In this document: positions 41,758-49,790 of the stretch, piece by piece
How the letters are laid out: every line of letters begins with the position of its first letter
How positions within the stretch are numbered: position 1 is the first letter of the stretch
NCBI RefSeq assembly: GCF_902506165.1
Contig: NZ_LR733817.1
Coordinates: 4,803,625 to 4,867,624 of the forward strand
DNA length: 64,000 nt
Direction of reading: 5' to 3'
From: Bosea sp. 29B
GTDB lineage: Bacteria; Pseudomonadota; Alphaproteobacteria; Rhizobiales; Beijerinckiaceae
Program-made: the position numbers and the translations under genes
The notes under the pieces: model-generated
The model's input: the letters and a program-made list of their open reading frames with translations, nothing else
Told to the model about the DNA's origin: nothing
The model's database searches: none

Positions 41758-43260
41758 ATGGCGGCGCGGCGCATGATTCTGGCGATCGACCAGGGCACGA
41801 CGTCCTCCCGCGCCATCCTGTTCGACGAGAATCTGCAGCCGGTCGCCAGCGCCCAGCAGGAATTCCCGCAGCATTATCCGGCCTCGGGCTGGGTCGAGCA
41901 CGAGGCGGAGGATCTCTGGGAGAGCACGCTCTCGGTCTGCCGGCAGGCGCTCGCTCGCGCTGAGGCGCGGGCAGGGGAGGTCGCGGCGATCGGCATCACT
42001 AACCAGCGCGAGACCACTCTGGTCTGGGATCGCACAACCGGCCAGGCGATCCACCGCGCCATCGTCTGGCAGGACCGGCGTACCGCCGAGCGCTGCGCCG
42101 CGCTGGAAGCCGAGGGGCACGGCAAGCTGGTCGCCGAGCGCACCGGCTTGCGTATCGATCCCTATTTCTCCGGCACCAAGATCGCCTGGATCCTCGATCA
42201 TGTCCCTGGCGCCCGCGAGCGGGCGAAGCGTGGCGAGCTCGCCTTCGGCACGGTCGACAGCTTCCTGCTCTGGCGCCTGACCGGCGGGCGCGTCCATGCC
42301 ACCGACGCGACCAATGCCTCGCGCACCATGCTGTTCGATATTCACAAGGGGCGTTGGGACGAGGAGCTGCTGGCGCTGCTCGACATTCCCGCGGCGATGC
42401 TGCCGGACGTCCGCGACTGCGCCGCGCATTTCGGCGACAGTGAGCCCGGCCTGCTTGGCGGCGCCATCGCGATTCGCGGCATCGCCGGCGACCAGCAGGC
42501 GGCGACCGTCGGCCAGGCCTGCTTCGAGCCCGGCATGCTGAAGTCGACCTATGGCACCGGCTGCTTCGCCTTGCTCAACACCGGCACCAAGGCCGTGACG
42601 TCGCAGAATCGCCTGCTCTCGACCATCGCCTACCAGCTCAAGGGCGTGCGCCATTACGCGCTGGAGGGCTCGATCTTCATCGCCGGTGCTGCCGTGCAAT
42701 GGCTGCGCGACGGGCTCGGCATCATCGAGAAGGCCTCCGACAGCGGCCCGCTCGCGGCCAAGGCTGATCCTGGGCAGCAGGTCTATCTGGTGCCGGCCTT
42801 CACCGGCCTCGGCGCGCCGCATTGGGATGCCAACGCCCGCGGCGCCATGTTCGGCCTGACCCGCAACACTGGTCCACGCGAGTTCGCCCGTGCCGCGCTC
42901 GATTCGGTCTGCTTCCAGACGCTCGATCTGCTCGAGGCGATGCGCTCCGACTGGCCGGAGGCGGACGGGGCGGAGACGGTGCTGCGCGTCGATGGCGGCA
43001 TGGTCGCCTCCGACTGGACGATGCAGCGCCTTGCCGACATCCTCGCCGCCCCGGTCGACCGGCCGCAGGTGCTGGAGACCACCGCGCTGGGGGCCGCTTA
43101 TCTTGCCGGCCTCGACGCCGGCCTGCTTCCGGAACCGACCCAGTTCGCCGATCGCTGGCGGCTGGAGCGGCGATTCTCCCCTAGCCTCGCCGAGGAGACG
43201 CGCCACAACCACGTCGCCGGCTGGCGCGACGCCGTCAGGCGCACATTGAGCGGCAGCTGA
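41758..43260 (+). CDS. glpK: glycerol kinase
   Basis: FGGY-family kinase of 500 residues converting glycerol to glycerol 3-phosphate. N-terminal [20 protein letters not shown], then [20 protein letters not shown] and IVWQDRRTA (substrate-binding Arg/Asp), [35 protein letters not shown] and [14 protein letters not shown]. All typical of GlpK and full length. It stands alone: no glpF or glpD adjacent. The ATG follows GGGAGAAACGGC. Confidence 0.96.
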   Translation: MAARRMILAIDQGTTSSRAILFDENLQPVASAQQEFPQHYPASGWVEHEAEDLWESTLSVCRQALARAEARAGEVAAIGITNQRETTLVWDRTTGQAIHRAIVWQDRRTAERCAALEAEGHGKLVAERTGLRIDPYFSGTKIAWILDHVPGARERAKRGELAFGTVDSFLLWRLTGGRVHATDATNASRTMLFDIHKGRWDEELLALLDIPAAMLPDVRDCAAHFGDSEPGLLGGAIAIRGIAGDQQAATVGQACFEPGMLKSTYGTGCFALLNTGTKAVTSQNRLLSTIAYQLKGVRHYALEGSIFIAGAAVQWLRDGLGIIEKASDSGPLAAKADPGQQVYLVPAFTGLGAPHWDANARGAMFGLTRNTGPREFARAALDSVCFQTLDLLEAMRSDWPEADGAETVLRVDGGMVASDWTMQRLADILAAPVDRPQVLETTALGAAYLAGLDAGLLPEPTQFADRWRLERRFSPSLAEETRHNHVAGWRDAVRRTLSGS

Positions 43261-43423
43261 AGCGCGCGCCGATATCCCGTCGCGTGGGCTCCGGCGATCG
43301 TTTGAGCTGCCGTGCAAGGTGCCGTGAACGGCTCGCATGTCGAAATCGTCACAGAAGGCTTGCAACGAGGCGCGAGGTTGTTTAGATCGCCCCCATCCGA
43401 CGCGTCGCAGACAACGCGCCCGT

Positions 43424-43497
43424 TGGGGGATCGTCTAACGGTAGGACCCCAGACTCTGACTCTGGTTGTCTAGGTTCGAATCCTAGTCCCCCAGCCA
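43424..43497 (+). tRNA. tRNA-Gln (anticodon CUG)
   Basis: The cloverleaf closes: acceptor TGGGGGA (43424-43430) with TCCCCCA (43487-43493), anticodon arm CCAGA-CTCTGAC-TCTGG giving anticodon CTG, T-arm around GGTTCGAATCC. CCA is encoded at 43495-43497. No integrase or attachment-site duplication was seen beside it. Confidence 0.97.
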
Positions 43498-43620
43498 CTT
43501 ACCTAAGTGGCTGATTTTAAAGAGACATCCTGGAGCGCAGTAGCAGCCGCCACGCTCATCCGGGGGCTGGTCTTGTCGCCCGCCGATGTTCTGGATCTTT
43601 GTTTTATCGCGCTTTCTGCA

Positions 43621-43643
43621 CGCGAACCGGTATCCACTTCGCG
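43621..43643. repeat. short palindromic intergenic element
   Basis: CGCGAA (43621-43626) and TTCGCG (43638-43643) flank CCGGTATCCAC. The stretch around CGAACCGGTATCCACTTCG resembles intergenic elements scattered through Hyphomicrobiales genomes. Only one copy is in this window, so repeat status is by resemblance. Confidence 0.4.
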
Positions 43644-43770
43644 CGAAAATGCTCAGATCGGCAGCGGCCCGGCCGTAGCCCTCGGCTATGGCCCAATGGC
43701 GCGAGCATCCAGCTGGCGCGGCACGGCTATCCTCGCCAGGACGGTGCGGTCGCGCGTCGAGACGTCGTTC

Positions 43771-44664
43771 TCAGGCGCCCTTGCGTATCTCCGAGACGGC
43801 GATCCCGCCGATGACGAGGGCGATGGCCACGACCGCGTAAGGCCGCAACGGCTCATGCGCGACGGCGACTGACAGGACGATGCCGAAGATCGGGACGAGA
43901 TTGTAGAAGACGCCGGCCCGCGCGGCGCCGATGAGCTCGACGCTGCGTAGATAGAGCAGCTGGCACAGCAGCGACGGGAAAAGCCCGATGAACAGCAGGA
44001 TCGCCCAGCCCTTGGGCGTCGGCCATTGAAACTGACCGAGGGCGGCTTCGCCGATCGCGAGCGGAATCGAGGTGAGCAGGGCCGCCAAGGCGAGCCCGGC
44101 GATGAAGACGAGCGGCGACACCTGCGGCCGCCAGCGCAGGCCGACGGTGTAGACTGCATAGATGATGCTGGCCACGATCATCAGGATGTCGCCGCGATTG
44201 AAGGACAGCTCGACCAGAACGGCGAGGGAGCCGTGCGAGGCGGCGACCACGACGCCGAGGACGGTGATCGTCGCGCCGAGCCATTGCAGGGCAGGCGGCC
44301 AGGTCCCGAGCAGCGCGCCCGAGACCAGCAGCACGACGATCGGCGTCGCGCCCTGGATGATCGCCATGTTGATCGCGCTGGTCGTATGCGCGGAGGCATA
44401 GAACAGGATGTTGAAGATGGTGAAGCCGATGCCGCCCATGGCGAGCATATACGGCCAGCGACCACGCAGGACGCGCCATTCGGCGAGCAGCGCCCGCCTG
44501 GCGATGAAGGCCAGGCACGTCGCGGCGATGACCCAGCGCAGCATGACGATCGCCATCGGCGACATCTCGCCGACGGACAATTTGCCGGCGACCACATTGC
44601 TTCCGAAGAAGAGCGTCGCGACCAGGAGGTAGAGATAGGCGCGGGCAGGGCTTTGAGTCGTCAT
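43771..44664 (-). CDS. DMT family (EamA) transporter
   Basis: Inner-membrane protein of 297 residues with two EamA repeats of about five membrane segments each. The first holds LYLLVATLFFGSNVVAGKL and PMAIVMLRWVIAATCLAFIA; the second starts near ILMIVASIIYAVYTVGLRW and ends with LVPIFGIVLSVAVAHEPLRP, the conserved motif of the family. Start at the ATG at 44664, with GGCGGG before it; six residues of upstream extension are possible. Lies at the end of the IclR-cupin-aldolase operon and may export a metabolite (inference). Confidence 0.9.
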   Translation of the reverse strand: MTTQSPARAYLYLLVATLFFGSNVVAGKLSVGEMSPMAIVMLRWVIAATCLAFIARRALLAEWRVLRGRWPYMLAMGGIGFTIFNILFYASAHTTSAINMAIIQGATPIVVLLVSGALLGTWPPALQWLGATITVLGVVVAASHGSLAVLVELSFNRGDILMIVASIIYAVYTVGLRWRPQVSPLVFIAGLALAALLTSIPLAIGEAALGQFQWPTPKGWAILLFIGLFPSLLCQLLYLRSVELIGAARAGVFYNLVPIFGIVLSVAVAHEPLRPYAVVAIALVIGGIAVSEIRKGA

Positions 44665-44695
44665 CCCGCCATCTGCCCGCAACCATCGGGCGTTG

Positions 44696-45436
44696 TCACT
44701 TGCCCTGCAGTTTCGCGGCTGCGGCTTTCATCAGGCCCTGGTCGGAGTTGACGATGAACCAGGTCACGCCAAGCGCGGCGAAGGCGTCGCGCTCCTCGAC
44801 CGAGGGCAGGAAGATCGCGGCGATCTTGCCATGGCGCAGGGCGGCCGCGACGATGCGCTTGCAGGCTTCGGTGACGTCGGGACTGCGGATATCGGAGACG
44901 CCGAGCGCCTGGCTGAGATCGGCCCGGCCGATGAACAGCCCGTCGACGCCGGGCGTCGCCGCGATCTCCTCGACCTCGGCCAGCCCGCCCGCGCTCTCGA
45001 TCTGGCACATGACGATGGCGGTATCGCCGTGGCGTGCGGCTTCGGCCGGGCTGAGCTTGCCATAGGCGGCATAGCGCGGCGAGTTCGACAGGCCGCGCCG
45101 GCCACCCTCGAAGCGGGCGCTGGCGATGATCGCGCGCGCCTCGGCTGCGCTGTCGACACGCGGCACGACGATGCCGTCCGCCCCCATGTCGAGCGTCGAC
45201 ATGATGAAGGAGGGCGTGCCGTCGGGGATGCGGACGAGCAAAGGTAGCCCGCCGGCGCGCCCGGCCATCAGCATCATGTCGAGCGAGGCCCGGTCAAAGG
45301 GCGCGTGCTCGGCGTCGACCACGCCGAAATCCAGCCCCGCACCGCCGAGAAGCTCGGCGATGATCGGGTGAGGGATCTTGATGAAGGTGCCGGTCCGGGA
45401 CTGGCCCGCGCCCGTGCCCGCGCGCAATGCGCTCAC
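44696..45436 (-). CDS. HpcH/HpaI family aldolase
   Basis: Metal-dependent pyruvate aldolase of 246 residues. DAEHAPFDRASLDMML holds the active-site His, VRIPDGTPSFIMSTLDMGAD precedes GIVVPRVDSAAEARAI, and the metal ligands are Glu in QIESAGGLAEVEEIA and Asp in IGRADLSQALG. It resembles 2-dehydro-3-deoxyglucarate or 4-hydroxy-2-oxoheptanedioate aldolase. Translationally coupled to the cupin gene (four-base ATGA overlap). A second family member is encoded at 3740-4537, in another regulon. Confidence 0.92.
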   Translation of the reverse strand: MSALRAGTGAGQSRTGTFIKIPHPIIAELLGGAGLDFGVVDAEHAPFDRASLDMMLMAGRAGGLPLLVRIPDGTPSFIMSTLDMGADGIVVPRVDSAAEARAIIASARFEGGRRGLSNSPRYAAYGKLSPAEAARHGDTAIVMCQIESAGGLAEVEEIAATPGVDGLFIGRADLSQALGVSDIRSPDVTEACKRIVAAALRHGKIAAIFLPSVEERDAFAALGVTWFIVNSDQGLMKAAAAKLQGK

Positions 45437-45798
45437 GATGTCGCCCCGACGGCCTGCGAGGCGCTGATCGCATATTCCGGCCGGCAGGGCGTGAAGACGT
45501 CGAGGTTCAGCACCGGCTCGTTGCCGACGACGACGGCGTAGTGGACGACATTCGGCGGCACGGCGAGCAGGCCACCGCCACGCAGGCGCACGATTTCGTC
45601 GCCGACGTGGAAGTCGACCTCGCCGGAGAGGATGTAGACCAGCTGCTCATGCACATGCGAGTGCGGCTTCGGCTCGTGGTCGGGCCAGAGCCGGTGCAGG
45701 GCCATCGTGGCGCCGTCGCCCGAGAAGGCCTTTTGTTCGACGCCGTGGCGGATCGTCTTCCACTCGATGGCGTCCCAGTCGACATGATGGACGGTCAT
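45433..45798 (-). CDS. cupin domain-containing protein
   Basis: Single-domain cupin of 121 residues. Motif 1 is PKPHSHVHEQLVYILSGEVD with the two His and Glu of the metal site; motif 2 is LLAVPPNVVHYAVVVGNEP with the third His. Fe or Mn is the likely metal. The ATG at 45798 is preceded by AAGGAGAGAA, an ideal ribosome site, which rejects the longer frame. Role could be an isomerase or sugar-acid modifying enzyme in the pathway of the adjacent aldolase; not determinable. Confidence 0.92.
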   Translation of the reverse strand: MTVHHVDWDAIEWKTIRHGVEQKAFSGDGATMALHRLWPDHEPKPHSHVHEQLVYILSGEVDFHVGDEIVRLRGGGLLAVPPNVVHYAVVVGNEPVLNLDVFTPCRPEYAISASQAVGATS

Positions 45799-45844
45799 TT
45801 CTCTCTCCTTTTCCGAAAGGGTGCTGCTTGCCGGCCGCCCGCCG

Positions 45845-46657
45845 CTACTGGGCGGGGCGCTGGCCGGCATAGCCGTGGCCGAGATTGCGCGAGATCTGGC
45901 GGGCCATCTCGACGACCGCGGCGATCATCCCCGCATCGGGCTCGGCGGGAACGAACTGGATGGAACTCACGATCGCCGCTGCGGCGACGAATTCGTCATT
46001 GGCGTTGAAGACGGGAGCAGCCAGGGCGTTGATGCCGAGAAGCGCCTGCTCGGGTGCGCTCGCGTGCCCGTTCCGGCGAACCGTCTCGACCATCGCCTTG
46101 AGCTTCTCCGGCTCCGTGATGGTGTGGGCGGTCAGCGGCGCCAGCGGCTGCCGGAGCGTCCGCTCGAGATGGAGGCTCGGGCCGAAGGCCAGGGCGACAT
46201 GGCCTTGCGCGGAGGCGTGCATCGGAAGTTCGCTGCCGGGGCGCGCGCCGATGGCAATGGACGTGGTTCCATGCACCGTCTTGAGGACTACCATCCCGCT
46301 CATCGAAGGAGCGGTCAGGACCGTCGTCAGCCCCATCTTGTCACGCGCATCCCGCATCGGGCCGTCCGCCGCAGTGGCGACGTCCTCGATTCCAGGCGCG
46401 AGCCGGCCGATGAGGTAGGCTTTCGGGCCCAGCGAATAGCGGGTGGTCGACTGGTTCTGGGTCAGGTAGCCGCGCTCGGTCAGGCCCTGCAGATGCCGGT
46501 GAATGGCGCTCTTGGCGATGCCGAGACGGTTGGCGATCTGCGTCACGCCCATCGGCTCGTCCGCGAATGCGACTGTTTCCAGGACGAGGAGTGTTGTTTC
46601 TCCAGCGCGAACAGCGTTCTCTGATCTTTCCTGTTTCTCAGGTTGGCCTGTGGCCAC
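45845..46657 (-). CDS. IclR family transcriptional regulator
   Basis: Regulator of 270 residues. Winged helix: TTLLVLETVAFADEPMGVTQ, IANRLGIAKSAIHRHLQGLT and ERGYLTQNQSTTRYSLGPKA. The IclR effector domain follows, with VNDE-type pocket residues near FNANDEFVAAAAIVSSIQF. First gene of the minus-strand operon (cupin 46 bases downstream) and divergent from the TRAP operon. The 255-base gap carries a nested palindrome at 46818-46875 that is the likely binding site. Confidence 0.93.
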   Translation of the reverse strand: MATGQPEKQERSENAVRAGETTLLVLETVAFADEPMGVTQIANRLGIAKSAIHRHLQGLTERGYLTQNQSTTRYSLGPKAYLIGRLAPGIEDVATAADGPMRDARDKMGLTTVLTAPSMSGMVVLKTVHGTTSIAIGARPGSELPMHASAQGHVALAFGPSLHLERTLRQPLAPLTAHTITEPEKLKAMVETVRRNGHASAPEQALLGINALAAPVFNANDEFVAAAAIVSSIQFVPAEPDAGMIAAVVEMARQISRNLGHGYAGQRPAQ

Positions 46658-46807
46658 GTTCCCATCCCTCTCATTCTCGTTTTACGGGGGCAGTTCAAGC
46701 TCCGCACTTATTTGGAGCCTTCCCTGTGGCTTGTCAAAAGCGGGGGCCTTGGTCTCTCTCCGCTACCGGCCGAGCGGATCGGAGCTCCGCACGGGCCTGG
46801 TGCAGCA

Positions 46808-46888
46808 TTGACCGGCGGTTCTCGCTGTGACTATATCCGTTCTCAGTAAGAGAACCACAAACGCACAGTGAGAACAAGCGTGTCTCAC
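46808..46888 (+). promoter_or_regulatory. TRAP operon promoter with nested palindromic operator
   Basis: The inner palindrome is GTTCTC-AGTAA-GAGAAC (46839-46855). It is embraced by outer arms GTTCTCGCTGTG (46818-46829) and CACAGTGAGAAC (46864-46875), which match as inverted repeats at 11 of 12 positions. Inner and outer pairs share the same centre. Further GTGAGA/TCTCAC half sites lie at 46869-46888. A promoter TTGACC (46808-46813) with TATATC (46832-46837), 18 bases apart, is overlapped by the left outer arm. IclR (46657) is the obvious candidate ligand. Confidence 0.75.
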
Positions 46889-46912
46889 AGGCAGACGATC
46901 GAGGGAGGATTC

Positions 46913-47917
46913 ATGTTCCGCTGTTTTCGCCAGATGCTTGTGCCCGCCGTCGCCTTCACGGCCGTGCTGGGCGCTGCCGCCTCAGTCCTGGCTGCGGACG
47001 TCACGCTCAAGCTCGGCCATGCCGTGTTCGAGAGCCACCCGAACCATGACTCCGCCGTCCGCTTCAAAGAGGCGGTCGAGCGCGAGTCGAAGGGCTCGGT
47101 GAAGATCCAGATCTACCCCTCGCGCCAGCTCGGCGACGTCAAGGAGCTGATGGAAGGGGTCCAGTTCGGCACTGTCGACATGACCGTGAACTCGACCTCG
47201 GCGCTGTCCACGCTGGTCCCGGCCACCGACGCCCTGCAGCTCCCCTTCGTGATCGGCAGCTACGAGGCCTTCGCCAAGCTCGCCGTCTCGCCCGAAGCCA
47301 AGGCCGTCGCGGCCGGACTCGAGAAGCACGGCATGATCGCACTTGCGCTCTATGATGGCGGCCAGCGGCATTTCCTGTCGGTCAAGAAGCCGGTCGCCGC
47401 GGTCGAGGATTTCAAGGGACTCAAGACGCGCATCGCGCCGAACCGGCTCTTCCTCGACACCTGGCGTGCCGTCGGCGTGAACCCGACCCCGCTCAACTAT
47501 GGCGAGGTCTATTCGGCACTGGAGACCGGCGCGCTCGATGCCGTCGAGATCAATCTCACCTCGATCGACAGCGAGAAGTATTACGAGGTCGGCAAGAATG
47601 TGAGCCTGACCGGGCAGTATTTCTGGCCGAGCTACCTGCTGATCAACAAGGCGAAGTTCGACGGCCTGACCGCCGAGCAGAAGGCCGCCATCCGCAAGGC
47701 CGCCGACGAGACGGTCGCGCCGCAGGTCATGGCCGTCGCCGAGCTCGACAAGAAGCTGATCAGCGAGCTGAAGGGCCGCGGCGTGAAGATCACCGAGCCC
47801 TCCAAGGAGCTGCTCGACGCGCTCAAGCAGCGCACGCGCCCGGTCGTCGAGGCCTATGTGAAGAAGAGCCCCGAGATCGCCGCCTTCGTGGCCGCGGCCG
47901 AGAAGCTCCGTCCCTGA
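46913..47917 (+). CDS. TRAP transporter substrate-binding protein, DctP family
   Basis: Periplasmic receptor of 334 residues with a signal peptide (MFRCFRQMLVPAVAFTAVLG, cleavage near LAA/DV). Mature features: LKLGHAVFESHPNHDSAVRF, KIQIYPSRQLGDVKELMEGV, FKGLKTRIAPNRLFLDTWRA with the carboxylate-binding Arg, and ALETGALDAVEINLTSIDSE. GAGGGAGGATTC precedes the ATG. First gene of a seven-gene operon; a strong hairpin follows its stop codon before dctQ. Confidence 0.94.
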   Translation: MFRCFRQMLVPAVAFTAVLGAAASVLAADVTLKLGHAVFESHPNHDSAVRFKEAVERESKGSVKIQIYPSRQLGDVKELMEGVQFGTVDMTVNSTSALSTLVPATDALQLPFVIGSYEAFAKLAVSPEAKAVAAGLEKHGMIALALYDGGQRHFLSVKKPVAAVEDFKGLKTRIAPNRLFLDTWRAVGVNPTPLNYGEVYSALETGALDAVEINLTSIDSEKYYEVGKNVSLTGQYFWPSYLLINKAKFDGLTAEQKAAIRKAADETVAPQVMAVAELDKKLISELKGRGVKITEPSKELLDALKQRTRPVVEAYVKKSPEIAAFVAAAEKLRP

Positions 47918-47928
47918 TCGCAGCCCGA

Positions 47929-47956
47929 GCCCTGGCCGCAGCGGCGGCCGGGGCTC
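47929..47956 (+). other. intercistronic hairpin between dctP and dctQ
   Basis: AGCCCTGGCCGC (47929-47940) pairs with GCGGCCGGGGCT (47945-47956) over twelve positions with one G-U pair and a four-base loop. No T-run follows. Such structures after the receptor gene often protect the upstream message, yielding more receptor than permease. Confidence 0.7.
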
Positions 47957-47966
47957 CTTCCAAGCC

Positions 47967-48491
47967 ATGGATCCATCCAGGATGTCCCGCCACAATCCCC
48001 GGCTCCTGCGCGCCGTGTCGCTCTATCTGCGCGCGCTGCACTATCTGGCGATGGCCGGCGTCGCGACCCTCGTGGTCGTCGCAGCGCTGCAGGTCTTCTT
48101 CCGCTACGTCGTCGGCGAGTCGCTGTTCTGGTCCGAGGAGCTGATGCGCTCCCTGATGGTCTGGATCGCGTTCCTCTCCGCCGGCATCGCCTATTCGCGC
48201 GGCGAGATGCTCGGCATGCGCTTCGTCGTCGACGGGCTGCGGCCCTCGCTCACCGCCAAGATCGACGTCGCGGGCCGTGTGCTGATCGTGCTCTTCCTGC
48301 TGGTGGTCGCCTGGTATGGCTGGCTCTTCACCATGCGCACCAGCGAGCAGGAAGCGGTCTCGCTCGAAATCTCGCTCGGCTGGCTGCATGCGGCGATCCC
48401 CGTCGGGTGCCTGCTGCTCGCTGTCCATGTCGCCTTCGCAGACCTCTTCCGTTCGGCCCTGCCGAAGGAAGAGACCTCGCACTCGCTCTGA
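47967..48491 (+). CDS. TRAP transporter small permease, DctQ family
   Basis: Membrane protein of 174 residues with four segments (first at LAMAGVATLVVVAALQVFFR). The DctQ signature is RYVVGESLFWSEELMRSLMV with the conserved Trp-x-Glu-Glu. Small subunit of the TRAP importer; the large subunit gene starts 11 bases after its stop. An alternative ATG five codons downstream is possible, as neither has a strong ribosome site. Confidence 0.92.
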   Translation: MDPSRMSRHNPRLLRAVSLYLRALHYLAMAGVATLVVVAALQVFFRYVVGESLFWSEELMRSLMVWIAFLSAGIAYSRGEMLGMRFVVDGLRPSLTAKIDVAGRVLIVLFLLVVAWYGWLFTMRTSEQEAVSLEISLGWLHAAIPVGCLLLAVHVAFADLFRSALPKEETSHSL

Positions 48492-48502
48492 GGCGCGCCC
48501 GC

Positions 48503-49780
48503 ATGGTCTGGCTGTTCTCCGCCTTCGTCTTCACCATCCTGATGGGCATCCCGGTGATCTTCGTCCTCGGGATCAGCGCGTTCGCCTATTTCGTCCTCAC
48601 GGGCCAGACGCAATATCTCCTGGTCATCCCGCAACGCATGTTCGCCGGCGTCGACCAGTTCATCCTGCTCGCGATCCCGCTGTTCGTGCTCGCCGGCGCG
48701 CTGATGGACACCGGTGGCCTGACGCGCCGCCTGCTCGAATTCGCCAACGCTTTCGTCGGCCGCTTCCGTGGCGGCACGTCGCTGACCGCGATCTGGGGCA
48801 GCTTCCTGTTCAGCGGCATCTCAGGCTCCGCCGCGGCGGACGCCGCGGCCATGGGCTCGGTGCTGATCCCCGACATGAAGAAGCAGGGCTACGACGTGAA
48901 CTACGCCGCCGCCCTGATCGCGGTGGCGTCGCTGATGGACCCGCTTATCCCGCCCAGCATCACCATGATCATCTATGGCGCACTCAGCGGGACCTCGATC
49001 GCCAAGCTGTTCATCGGCGGCATCGTGCCGGGCATTCTGCTGGCCTTCTCGCTAACGGCCTACGCGGTCTACGTCGCCCACAAGCGCGGCTATCCGCGCC
49101 TGGCGCCGCCCTCGCTGGCGCAGATCGGCCGGCTGACGCTGACCGCGCTGCCGGTGCTGTTCCTGCCGGTGCTGATCGTGGTCGGCATCCGCGGCGGCGC
49201 CTTCACCGCCACCGAGGCCGCCGCCATCGCGGCGATCTACGCCCTGGTCGTCGCCGCCTTCTGGTACCGGGTACTGACCTGGGCCCATCTGCGCCATGCG
49301 CTGATCGCGACCGCGGTGATCTCCTCGGCGATCTACCTCTTGATCGCCATGGCGAACATCGCCGCCTTCGTCTTCGCGCTGGAGCGGCTGCCGCAGAACA
49401 TCGTCGCCGGCATCCAGCAACTCACCGACAACCGCGTGCTGATCATCCTGATGGTCAACCTCGCGCTGCTCGTGCTCGGCATGTTCCTCGACGTCGCCGG
49501 CGTGCTGATCCTGACCGTGCCGGCGCTGGTCGGCATCGGCGCCGCGATCGGCATGGATCCGGTCCATCTCGGCGTGATGGTGACCTTCAACACCATCATC
49601 GGCTTCGTGCATCCGCCGCTGGGCCTGTGCCTCTTCATAGTCTCCGGGGTGGCGAAGTCACCGATCGAGAAGGTGACCATGCAGGCGCTGCCGATGATCG
49701 GCATCGCGCTCGCCTTGCTGATGCTGATCGCCTTCGTGCCCGAGCTGGTGCTGTTCCTGCCCAATCTCCTGGTCAAATGA
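48503..49780 (+). CDS. TRAP transporter large permease, DctM family
   Basis: Membrane protein of 425 residues, about twelve segments. It contains MGIPVIFVLGISAFAYFVL, then MFAGVDQFILLAIPLFVLAG, FSGISGSAAADAAAMGSVLI, ALIAVASLMDPLIPPSITMI and FNTIIGFVHPPLGLCLFIVS, all DctM landmarks. Start chosen at the ATG before the first hydrophobic segment; the frame is open upstream inside dctQ. Works with the receptor at 46913 and the small subunit at 47967. Confidence 0.95.
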   Translation: MVWLFSAFVFTILMGIPVIFVLGISAFAYFVLTGQTQYLLVIPQRMFAGVDQFILLAIPLFVLAGALMDTGGLTRRLLEFANAFVGRFRGGTSLTAIWGSFLFSGISGSAAADAAAMGSVLIPDMKKQGYDVNYAAALIAVASLMDPLIPPSITMIIYGALSGTSIAKLFIGGIVPGILLAFSLTAYAVYVAHKRGYPRLAPPSLAQIGRLTLTALPVLFLPVLIVVGIRGGAFTATEAAAIAAIYALVVAAFWYRVLTWAHLRHALIATAVISSAIYLLIAMANIAAFVFALERLPQNIVAGIQQLTDNRVLIILMVNLALLVLGMFLDVAGVLILTVPALVGIGAAIGMDPVHLGVMVTFNTIIGFVHPPLGLCLFIVSGVAKSPIEKVTMQALPMIGIALALLMLIAFVPELVLFLPNLLVK

Positions 49781-49790
49781 GGATCGGGGC

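Noticed and set aside
41521..43365. A 614-codon minus-strand frame antisense to glpK
   Set aside because: glpK is complete with all kinase motifs; the antisense product is low-complexity.
43507..43872. A 121-codon frame just after the tRNA-Gln gene, considered as a genomic-island remnant
   Set aside because: It runs through an intergenic palindromic element and into the end of the EamA gene, has no homology by eye, and no integrase or duplicated tRNA end was found.
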